In this document: positions 28,367-39,307 of the stretch, piece by piece
Position numbering within the stretch: the first letter of the stretch is position 1
Layout of the letters: each line of letters starts with the position of its first letter
NCBI GenBank assembly: GCA_036785705.1
Contig: JAWUZG010000015.1
Coordinates: forward strand, 2,557,001-2,621,000
DNA from: Acanthornis magna
Taxonomy: Eukaryota; Chordata; Aves; Passeriformes; Acanthizidae
DNA: 64,000 nucleotides
Direction: 5' to 3'
Notes under the pieces: generated by a model
What the model saw: only the letters and a program-made list of their open reading frames with translations
The model's database searches: none
Told to the model about the DNA's origin: nothing
Made by a program: the position numbers and the translations under genes

Positions 28367-29893
28367 TTTTTCTCTCTGAGGGAATGCTCCTCATGAAGAT
28401 TTGCCACGTGAATGGAGGAAAAGCTGTGCACAAACTAGAACAAGTAAAACTTGTGCATGGGTTGGAAACTGCAGATATAAACGGGAATGCTTTTATGTAT
28501 CTGGAAACATTGTGTTCCTCTAAAAGCTTGCTAATTTTATTTTAAAAAGGGAACATAAATATCTGACTCATTCTGCCATACGTCTGCTGCTCCTCTATAG
28601 AAAATGCCTTTGCTAACAATACTTACATGCCTCTTGTCTTTCTAATAACTAAATAAGGATTTCTGAATAAGAACCATTAAACAAATTAGTACAGCTCATA
28701 AACATCTATTGTATTAGTCCTGATAAAATGTGCTGTAATTCCTCTCTCTGATTCAACCCTTTCTTTTATTGATAGCTGTCTTCTGAGGAGGCTTGACCTC
28801 TCTAATCTGCTCTCCCAGACTGCCATGTCACACTCCTTTGGGCAAGGATTTGGGTTCTTATTCTGTGTGGTGGATTAAATAAGCATCGCTGGCTTTCTGA
28901 GCACTTTCCAGGAATGTCCTCTGAGTGAACCTAAAGTATTCTGTCTGTCTCTCAAGAACTGCACTTCCTGTCAGGTGCTGCAGCTGCTAGATTTGGGCTT
29001 GAATTTCCCCAGTTGAAGCCTGCTGGTGGAATTCTCCAGCTGGAGCCTGCCAGGTTCAGCACTCCATTTACATCCATGGTGCACCTCCAGGCATTGTTCC
29101 TCTGAGCAGGACCCGTGGGCTCTCCCAAAGCCTTGGACCAGGTGTGTTCTGCATTGTTCCCCCCACAGTTAATCTCATTTGCCTCCCTGATCCCACTCCT
29201 TTATTTGTTCCTCGTCACCAGTTGGCTCCTAAAGTCTGCTCCTGCTTTTCTTGAACCTCTTCCCCCTTGTTAATGTGGAGAACTCGTTTGTGGGTGGTCC
29301 TGAGCTCCCAGTGGTTTTACTGGGAATTTAATATTAATTCATACTTGGAGTCTGATGAGACTGTAAATATATACAGAAAACCACCTTTTATTTTTAAGGG
29401 CTATATGTGCCATTATTTAATGTGCATGAAATAATGAATTTTCAGGTGCTCTCTTCTATTATGTAATTTTAGCTCAGCATTGTTTTCTGTGTTAATAAGG
29501 ACTGCTCCTGGACATGGAATAGTTTTCCTGTCTAATCCCAGTGTCAGGACAATCAGTGCATCTCTGCTGGATGCTGCCTTTGAACCACACGTGGTTACAC
29601 TCACAAGCCATCACTGTTGCTCTCTAGTCCATCCAGTTAACAGGCAAATAAAATATGCCATCTTTCAGGATTGAATTACAGAATGGAAATGAAAGAAAAA
29701 AAGATTAGTAAAAAAAGTAATGCCTAAAGAGTAGCCTTATTCTTCAGGGAGAAAATAAAATACCTGCTGACAGCTCTTACCTTAATGATGTTCTTGCTTC
29801 TGTCAAAACATCAGACGCCCCATCATTTTCACTGGCATTTGCAAGGCTCTTTTAAGAGATGCAGAGGAAAGCAGAGTGTTTTGATGGGTGCTC

Positions 29894-29913
29894 TTTTTTT
29901 TTTTTTTTTTCAG
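29894..29913. repeat. Poly-T tract (17) ending in CAG
   Basis: Run of T directly followed by CAG, giving the look of a strong 3' splice site although no exon follows. Confidence 0.9.
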
Positions 29914-32097
29914 TTGGAATCCCTTCCCATAGCCATTATGTTTTTCTTGAAAAGAATCTTCTTTTTTTTTCTTCCCATCTGTCCCCCCTTCAGGTTGATA
30001 TGAGAAGGATTTGGGAGCAAGAGGAAGTAAAGGGTAGATAAAATATAAAATATATCCAGGGCACAAGTTTCTCTCCTGTAATGTAATTAATAGTAGGAAT
30101 TGCTGCTGCACAGTAACATTGCAATGGTTGCAAAAAGAGAAATTTGTAATGTGGATAAGCTGGCAATGGGATACTCTGCTAAAAACAATCGCTCTGGCAT
30201 GTTTGTATTTATAAGTGACTGAAATTCCCCCTGTGCAGAGGTGTAATATCTTCAAAGACTCTGGAGAAGAACTTCAGCAAAGTTTCTCTCTCTTCTTCTA
30301 TAGAATTATCGCCTAAACAGGAGCTGTGCTGGTATCTGTCTTTGAGGGTGCCAAGATCTGCTCTGCACTGGGCAGGACACTCTGGATCCTGATCCCTGAG
30401 AGCTGCAATTTATCCCCGAGTGCCTGGTGCTGCTGCAAAGGATGGCAGACCCACGGACTCTATTAAGTAGTAACAAGTTTTACTTCTCATTTTCTTCAGC
30501 AAACACTCTGGGACACTGAATTTTCTTTTCTGTCCACACCCACCCAGAAGACAGAGAGAGGATGAAACATGGAAAAGCCAGAGTCAGGGAGCCTGGGCAG
30601 GGAAGATGAGGGAGTGATTCCCTGTGCAAATCCCCCTTTATCCACACACTGTCAGTCCCTGGGGGTGACTGATGGCCAGGGAGGTGTGGGAAGGGTAAGA
30701 AAGAATCCATTGCAGATGGGGACGTCATTTTCTCTTTTGCAAAGCGTGTTCAGCACAAAGCTGCCTCTCCCAGAGCTGAATCAGTTTGTTCTTTACCTCA
30801 ACTCTTCAGGTATTGATCTCATCTCGTCCCTCACTGTTCTCATGCTGGAGTTCAGGAATCAGAAACATTTCAAATTGATGTGCCATCCAGAGCAGATCTA
30901 TTCCAGCTGACACAGAGAGGTTTCTAACTCTGATTTTGATTCATGCCATGGCCTGTGCTGCTTCCCACAGGTAGTATTGCTTTTTTAATTATCTGTCTCT
31001 TAGGACCTCGCTGAATCTATTCCGAAAAATTTCCAACTCTACTAGCCCTGGAAATTAAGATGCTCTCGGTGTTCACGTTTCATGGAAAGACAAGATCTTA
31101 ATGTAAAAATGATCTGCTTCTCTTTTCTTGGGCAAGTTTTCTGTACTGGAGGGTTCATGCAGGGATGTGGTGAACAAACGGTTCATTGCAAGACATGTGG
31201 CTCTTGATTCACTCTAAGTTTTCTCTTAAATTCCAGCTTTATGAAAAGTGGTTTTCTCCTTTAATTGTTTTTTACTTTCTTTCTCTATCTTCTTTCTTGA
31301 CCAGATGGAGTAAAATTCAAATATAGGCAGCTCTACATTCATTCTAAGGGGGCTTTTAAAGGAAATAACAGATCAGGGGAAATTATATTCTTCCTCATCT
31401 CCACTCCTCAGAGCAGATTTAGATTGCCTCATTACAAGTCCTATTTTCTTTACTTTGAGAAATTTGCCTTCAAAGCTTTGTTTTCCCTTTTGTACCTCTA
31501 CAGAGTGGAAGTTGCCTTTCTACTTTCTGGCTTTTTTTTTTGGGTGTTTTTTGACAAGAAAAGTTAATAGGGCTGATAGTTTTGAATGCACACTTAGGAA
31601 ATGCATTTGGGAGCTCCTCTAAATACAGGAGATTGTCTAAAATGAGCCTTTCTAATGCCTTTTCCTTCTCATTGTTAAAGAAGTAATTTTTCAGCAGCTG
31701 CCCCTTAGCTGCAAATTCTGCAAGATTTTGCAACCCATCTTAAAGGCTGAAGACCTTGATCCTTCAGGCCAACACATGTGAAAATATTGATGAAAAATAT
31801 GTCTTTGTGTAAAGGCAGGTTCTGCTCCAACAGAACTGTTGGATGCTGGAGGGGAATTATTGCTGCTGTATCAAATCCTGATATGGTGCCCTGCTCCCCA
31901 CAGGTTCCTCTGTTGGTATCTGTTTATCTGATTAAAGGAAATAAAACAAGCAGTCCTTTAAGCCCCCACATTGTCCATAAGGGACACAGAGCTCTGTCAA
32001 ACAACCAGAAAAGATAACCTGATAAACAAGCTAGCCTGCAAACTGCATATTGCAGGCATAAATCCTGGAGTGTTCCTGTCAGGCCTTCACATGTGCA

Positions 32098-32165
32098 ATC
32101 ACAGAATGCTTTGGGTTGAAAGGGACCTTAAAGGTCATCTTGTTTCAATCCCCTGCCATGGGAAA
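32098..32165 (-). mobile_element. CR1 LINE 3' fragment, very short
   Basis: About 68 bp: AATCACAGAATGCTTTGGGT, then GAAAGGGACCTTAAAGGTCA and CCCTGCCATGGG. Only the extreme CR1 3' end is present. Confidence 0.82.
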
Positions 32166-34184
32166 AAGGAAGAAGCTGTGTCCTTGTGTGTTTAGCTCTG
32201 TATGCACTTCTGGTTTCTACCAGCACTTCCTTGGTTGGTGTTTGGAAGTCTCTTGGACAGTGAACACATTTAGCATAATTCATGGTAGGTAAATGGCTGT
32301 GTTTGTGATCAGTGAAGCCTAAGCTCTCAACATTTATCCCCAGCTATGAAGGGGTTGGGCTGAGGGCAGCTCAGAGTCCCTCGGGCAGAGGGGGCAGAAC
32401 AGTTCCAATGGCCCCAGGAATGAATCCCTGCCTGTTCTGAGAACCTTGGAGGAAAAAGAGAGAGGGATCATGTGTTTAATAGAGGTGGGATGGATCATTT
32501 AGCAAGGCTGGATCCATTTGACTGTAAATTGGACACACTGACGTGGATTAATGAGAAACTATAAAGATCAGGTAAAAAGGAAAGGCACAATATAGATCCT
32601 CCCTGTTGTGTCTCTTTAGGCTAAAGCACAGCACAGAATTTACCAGTGGGAGCAAGTTTTTGTTATCATCCAGTCCCAGTGGTGGGAAAAGAAGGGATTG
32701 TGAGCGTGTTCCATATTCAGTTGGGAAATCTTACCTGTTCCATGGGTGGCTTGTCATTTGAACTATGAGAAGTGATCCATGATCACATTTTCCTCTGCTG
32801 TTCCCAACGAATGAAATAATAGCAGTGTATCTTGTAAATTCTATAATACAGATAATCTCGGGACAGAGGTCATGAGAAGATACTTTTCCCAGTGTGAACC
32901 ACACTGCGGTTCTTTAGTTCTTTTTCTGTATCAAATTATTCTTATTCCAGATATGACTGTAATCAGCACTTGTGCTTGTACATTGTCCACTGAGGTTCTC
33001 CATCTTCTGCGGGGAGGAATGGTGACATTCGCCATGAAATTGGCTCTCTATGGGAGAGCTGTGATATCCAAACGCTGGTTTGAGTCATTGCATTTGCCTT
33101 CTGTGCTACACTAGGCGGTGGTTAATGCCACTGAATAAGTTGTGGTGACATCCTGAGAGATGTTTTTAACAAGGAGCACAAGAATCCCACAACTGCAAAC
33201 TGAATTCTCACCATGTGCAGGTACTGAGCATTTTTGTTTGCCTGCATACAAGAACGCAATGCCTTTAGATTTATTTCACACCTAATTGTGAGATGCATAC
33301 GTTGCTATCATCCACATAAATTACTTTTCATTGAAAAATCCTGTCTGCAAGCACAATTGAATTTAACATCCAGGCACTTCAACTGAGCCATGAGGAAATA
33401 TGCCCCAATGTGACAAGAGTTTAAGCAAAATAATTAATTCTCTCTTAATTCCAATGAAATTGAACACAAGACAGGCTGCTCAGAGAAAAGCTGGTGCTGC
33501 TGCCCTACCTTAACTCACCTGCAGGACTTTGTTGTCCTGAGAAAGTGTGAGGTGTGTCTAGATTTTCATCACTGGGTCTTTTGATGTCTGAATACAACAA
33601 CTCCTTTAGAAAATGTTGATTCACAGGCTTAGAATCTAAACCTGGGCTGTGATTTTTGCAGATAGGAATTGGGTGCAATTCAGTGGCAAATTAATCTCGC
33701 TGAGTAATTAATTATATCAGATGAAATTTCTAAAATCTCCACTTTCGTGTGCCTGTGCTCACCTCGGCTCTCTCGAGGGCTGCTGCTGATTGAAGGGGCA
33801 GATACTGCTGGTGCTAAACCTGGGAGGGAGATTGAACTGCATCAATCAAAGCAATGAAGGGCTTTGTAACATCCAATTCAAGTAAAAGCCACTTAAAAGA
33901 TACTTGAAAAGGGCCATGTGGGTCAAGTTTGCTAATTGTGGATATCAACTTGTGGATTCTATTCTGGCCATGAAATACAGGCCTGGCTTGGGGATAGCTG
34001 TGGGATTGTGCCATGGGAGCACAGTGCGTGCTTTCTTCATGATCTGTCACGTTGCCTGCTGTCTACACTCAATTAAAGCTTAGCAAAAGCCTGTGTGTAC
34101 CTTGTGTTGGTAAGACAAACTGCACCATGGTCTGGTTTTAATTCTTCAGTATATTTTGCTTCCTTGTGTTGAACAATGCAAAGA

Positions 34185-34276
34185 TTTTTTTTTTCTTTTT
34201 TCTTTCTTTTTTTTTTCTTTTTTTTTTTTTTTTGGTGTGTTTTTTGTTTTATTTTCTTTTTATCTTAATTTTTTTC
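34185..34276. repeat. T-rich tract
   Basis: Roughly 90 bp dominated by T with scattered C and G, ending at TTTTTTTCAG. Confidence 0.85.
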
Positions 34277-34650
34277 AGGCAGCTGGGGACCTGCTCTTAG
34301 TTTTTGCAGGTTCCTTTTGGCAGGTGTTTCAGGTAGATCATTAAAAGTCCAGATCTTTACAAATCAAACCCTTGTTTATGCCTGCAGTGAAAACAGGCTT
34401 AAAGATATTAAGTGTAAATTATAGCAGCACCTCTGATGAACACGCACACAAAACCATTATGAAAATATTGGTTTTCTGGTGAAGAAAACCTTCAGTGCCC
34501 TGCAAGCACAAAATCGACAGTCTGTTTGTGGAGCTGCCAGCAACTCGCCATGCTTTCTTTGGCCCCTCTCTGGCTTCACAAGTGCAGTATTTATTTTCCC
34601 TAGTCCTGAGCTGCTTCAGGCTGCTGATGTGTCCATTTCCTTCAACTTTT

Positions 34651-34700
34651 GAGCTGTGTGTGCCATTCTGAGCTGAGTGTGCCATTCTGAGCTGAGTGTG
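34651..34700. repeat. 19 bp tandem repeat, about 2.6 copies
   Basis: Unit GAGCTGAGTGTGCCATTCT; the first copy has one change (GAGCTGTGTG) and the last is partial. Confidence 0.9.
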
Positions 34701-37700
34701 CTCTGCACAGCCCTGAACCAGCTCCAGTAATTCTGTTGTCAATGGTAAGAGCTGAAGGAGCTTTGACAAGGTGCTCCTTGAAAATCCAGCAGTTCTCCTG
34801 GACCACTCTTCTCTCCAGGACCCATGGAATTCTTCCAAACAGAACCTTGAACAGGCCAAAATCTTCTTTCCAGCCTCCTGGATTGACCCTGCTCAATTCC
34901 CTGTTCCTGTCTCTCAGGACCATGAACCACTGTAGGGAGTCCAGCTGCTCCTACAGCTCTTACAGATGCATTGTGCTGGATTTTCCAGCAAATTAATTCT
35001 TCTCTTTGCAGCAGAGCTGGCAGGAGACCTGCTGACCTTCCTGTAGTCCTTGTTCACCCTCTGGAATTTTACCTGTCGTTTCAATGAATAAGATGGAAGA
35101 GGCAGCAGTGTCCTCTTTTTTTCCTGTTTCTTACCTGCTGTGGTTGTGTCTCATAAAGAAGGACCTTAAACTCATGGTTAAATTTAGTAACTGTCTGCAA
35201 AAGTCATTTTGGTACTGAAAGGTTTTGTTGTGGGGCAGAGCTCACTCGCAACCTCTCTTGTGTTTGTGTTTCCATCCTAAAAAATTGGGCAGTGTTCTGC
35301 CACAAGCACCCCTGATTTGGGAGGTGGGATGAAGTGTTAACAAGGTGATTCCCACAAATCCACGAGTTTATCTGACTGTGAGAACTGGAATCCAGACCTG
35401 GTGCCACAGGCAGTTAGGAGCTGTAAGTTAAAATTGCAGGGGATGGTGTAATGGATTGGCAGTAATGCAGTACTTGGAATTCATTTGGCATTTACATGCA
35501 CAGTAAATTCCAAATGAGCTCCTAAGAACCCTATAAAAAGAAAAAAAGAGTGTGTGTATGTGAAGGACGTGTTTCTCCCTGTAACGTATATCTTCTTAGT
35601 TCTAGGTTATAACTTGGCTTTGTATCACTGGGAAGTTCTTTTAATTTCTACAAAGAGGTGATTTACATTCTTAGATAAAGTCCAGGCATTTCCAATAACA
35701 CCAAGATAAGTGGACGACTGTTTTCTTTGCAGCTGAAGCTCAGAGATTCTGTGTGAATTCATCTCAGTTTTACAGCCCATGTTTCAGGGCAGCTTGCTTT
35801 TATGCAGTGAATATTGGTAGATCTCAAGGAAATATAGCCCTGGATTTTATTACCAATGAAGGGAATGCCTGCCAGTGGCATGGCAGATCGTGTTCAAACT
35901 GGCAGCTGGTGACAGATGTGGATGTAATGGCTCTAAATCATTCTGTGGACTCACTGTATTCCATATTTTACTCAACTTCCAATAAGAGTTACGCAAATAA
36001 ATTAAAGTGCAGCTGTCAAGATCAGCAGCACAGTTGAAGGCGTACATATAATATAAAGTATTCAAGAGCTGGTGCCTTCTCCTTGAAAAACGTTGAAATG
36101 TATTTTGTTAGATGAAAGCAGCAGATTTGTTTGCCCTGTTTGTTTCTCTTGTCTCACATTTAATAATCAAGAACACTTGTAATCATGTTTCAGACCTCAG
36201 AGGGGTTTGTTACAGTTTTGGGGCTGGTTCTGTATCTGTTCCATTCCTCCCAGGGTACCCTTTTCTGGTTATTCCATCACTTTAACTCTGCTGGAAATGA
36301 AATCCTGTAATGCTCTGCTTAGGGAGTAGAATACCTGTGCATGAACCAACCGTAGCTGCTCGGAAGGTCCAGGTGGCTTTAGCTCAGTTCTTTCTTTTTT
36401 ATGAAATTACTGCACACTCAAAATCAGGGGTTTGTGTAATCTTACTGCAAGCCACCAGCAGACAGCTCTGTTCAAACCCTATTATTCCCCTGTGTGTCCC
36501 AGAGAGGCCAGCCCTGGGTGCCTTCAGTGTGTCCCTGTCACTTTGAGAAGCTCCACACAATTCCATTTGTCTCCAGTCCCTTTTTTACCCAGTTGGCATC
36601 ACTTGCTTTGACTGTGAGCTGCTGCCTCTGCCCTTCCCTGGATCTGGGAGGGATTTGAGCCAGGCTTGGAGGCAAAGCTTCACTCTCTTGCCCTCCTGTG
36701 TTGGCTGAGCCGTTCCTTTCTTGACTCTTTCATCATCTCCTGTTTCCTGACTCCGCAGGATCTGATGAAATCCTTGGTTTGTGGTGGAAGGTACAGGCAG
36801 CCACGCAGTGTTTTCTTTTCCCTTGCCCCCACTTTTTGTTCCTGATCCTTGCAGACTTTTTGGCAGCCATCACTTGATGGAATTAGGACGCTTGGGATTC
36901 GCCTGTACTCAGATCCACAGACCTATTTTTGTTTAAGCATCTTTAGAAAGCATAAAGTATTTTCACCTAGCATACAGTGTTCTGCCCTGCAGCCTGCTTA
37001 TAGCCACCTGTTCAATGAACTGAATTCATCAAGTCATTTTTAATTGTGTTCATTGGGCTGTGGAGCTGTGCCAGGGTCCTACTAAGCAACAAATGGGTTC
37101 AGAGCAGGCACAGAGCAGATTCTGTTAGAAAATAGCTCCCTGTGGTGCTGGTTCTTATCAGCTTGCCTGTGAAGGATAAGGAATCATCAACATTTCAGAT
37201 TATTGAGGAACAGAAGAGTAGAAACTTGGCTTATTTGCATCACAGTGGTAACTGCATTTATTTTGGACTTGTACCAGCATAAACTAGAGAAAAAATGGGC
37301 ACAGAGCCAAATAATCTTTGTATTTCTTAAATAATTAAGAGAATCTACAAAGAGTGAAGCTGCTGAATGGTTAATGAGCTATTCATTAAAGCCAAGCACT
37401 GCACCACAACCTGTATCTGCCTGTCCCTAACTCCAGAGATGTGTCACTGTTCTTAGGGACACCTTGGAAAGAATAACTTTGAGTCCAGCATAAAAAATTT
37501 GGCTTGAAGCAAAAAGAATTTGGTTTAAATAGCCTTACCAAGCAGTAGACTTCTTTGATGCAAGTATTTCGGGCAAGATGTGACCTATAATACTTTTCCT
37601 CTGTCTGTTCTGAAGGTGGTGATTATGTCTAACAATTCACTTCTAGAGTTTTGTATTTGAACTCCACGCAGGGGATGTAAATTTACAAGTTGGAGAAAAA

Positions 37701-39020
37701 AATGTTTTTCTGTGGCATTGAACAAAGACCTCATCAGGTATTAACTGGAGCTTAGTTGGACAGTGGAGGTTCCTTGCTTGTAAAGACAGGAAATAGAAGA
37801 AAAGTGGAAGAAATGAATACTTTATTTATTTGGGTCAGGTCCTTTCAGACAGATGTACAAGAATGTTCTAGATGTTTGTGTTGCTGTTCTTCCTGTGGTT
37901 GCTTTGTTTCAATGAAAATCTGCAGTCCTGTTTCTTGCGGAGGTGTGTAGGAATGGAGTGTTCCAGCAGGTACCTGACAGGAATTCCTGATGGGATGAAG
38001 GATGAATTTTGACCCCCTCCTTAATAATGACGTAGTGATAAAATCACTAAAGACTTTCCTGGTGTTATATGTGACAGCTTATATGGTGCTTAACATTTTG
38101 CTTTGATCTGCATCAACAGGAATTCCACACATACAAAGTAACGGGAAAATAAACCTATTAATTGTTCTAGCTCCATTTTATGTACGTAGCAAATGCATAA
38201 TCAACCTTTGATATTTCTCTTCAACGTGAAAGATGCAGCTCTAGAATTCAAAACGTAGATTTCTAAGCTCTGTGACATTTCCTCGCTGATCTTGTTTATC
38301 CATCAGTGCTTAAAATCACAGAGTAATGGAATCAAGCATAATAACTTCTCTACTGAGAGAAGAAATACAGTCCTTGTGCCAAGCGATAAACATCCCTTAC
38401 AAAGGAGAAAAAACTATTTTCTGAATCATGCTTTGAAACCCTAATGTAGGAAGAAAACTTTTTGTACCTACTTCTGTGCTGGTCATTTTGCATTTTTGTT
38501 GCTGATTCTTCAGTTTTGCAGGATGACAAGTTGTTCAGGCTGCTGCTAATTATGTACTCACTATTATGGTAATTGGCATCTCTCAATTTTGTTGTTATGA
38601 CTACAAAGCACTTGGTACCAGGCTGATGGTGCAGGAAGGCTGCAGCCTAAGGCTCAGCACTGCTGCTTTCTGCTCTGCCTGGCCACGTGTGTGGAGCTAC
38701 AAACTGGTGCAGAGACTCTTTCTGGAGTGCTCATCACCACAGGATCAGAGACATCTCAGAAATACACGTTCTGCAGGTATGTTTGTGTATAAACACCTAT
38801 AATCCACTTTCCTCTGTCAGAAGTGACTTTAAATCCCACTCTGCAGCGGTGAAGAGCTTCATCAGGATTGGCCTTATGCTTTAGGATTTTTAGCTTCTAT
38901 GTTTTCATGTATCTGTAGTTTTGGTGTATGACTCTGGACTCCATACAGGGTGATAAAACTCCTGTTCCCAGCATTTTAGACAAACAATTCCTCTCAGTTG
39001 GAAATTCAAGGACACTTCAC

Positions 39021-39307
39021 TGCCTCAGGGCCCCAAGATATATAAACAACAGTGAATTGGGGGAGCAAATTTGGGGTAATTGACATCATCACCTGAAGGT
39101 GTAATTGGAGGATTAAGGCTCAGTATCTAAATGGACAGAATTTATAAAATATGAAAAACTCGTGACTCTGTGTCCATTTTGGGTGCAGCCTCTCGAGTAG
39201 GCTCTGTCTGCCCTAAATGCACCTTGAAGGCCTTTAATAAATTAATCTGCTTTTTATTCTCCTAACTTTGTCTAGCCTCTGTTTTAGGTAAGCCTGTTCA
39301 GGCATCA
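39021..39307 (+). mobile_element. Solo LTR of an avian endogenous retrovirus, sense to PTPRT
   Basis: A ~287 bp block that aligns by eye along its whole length with the reverse complement of 60584-60878. It starts TGCCTCAGGGCC and ends TTCAGGCATCA, so it has TG...CA ends with a short inverted repeat (TGCC/GGCA). Inside are TATAAAA at 39143-39149 and AATAAA at 39236-39241 in LTR order. No primer-binding site follows and no retroviral reading frame is nearby, so it is probably a solo LTR. I see no convincing target-site duplication, so the edges are good to a few bases. The family is not named. Confidence 0.8.

Noticed and set aside
35753..36037. Possible cryptic exon after TTTTCTTTGCAG at 35734
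   Set aside because: The open frame starts at a GTG, there are stops between the acceptor and that codon in every frame, no good donor follows and the peptide matches nothing.
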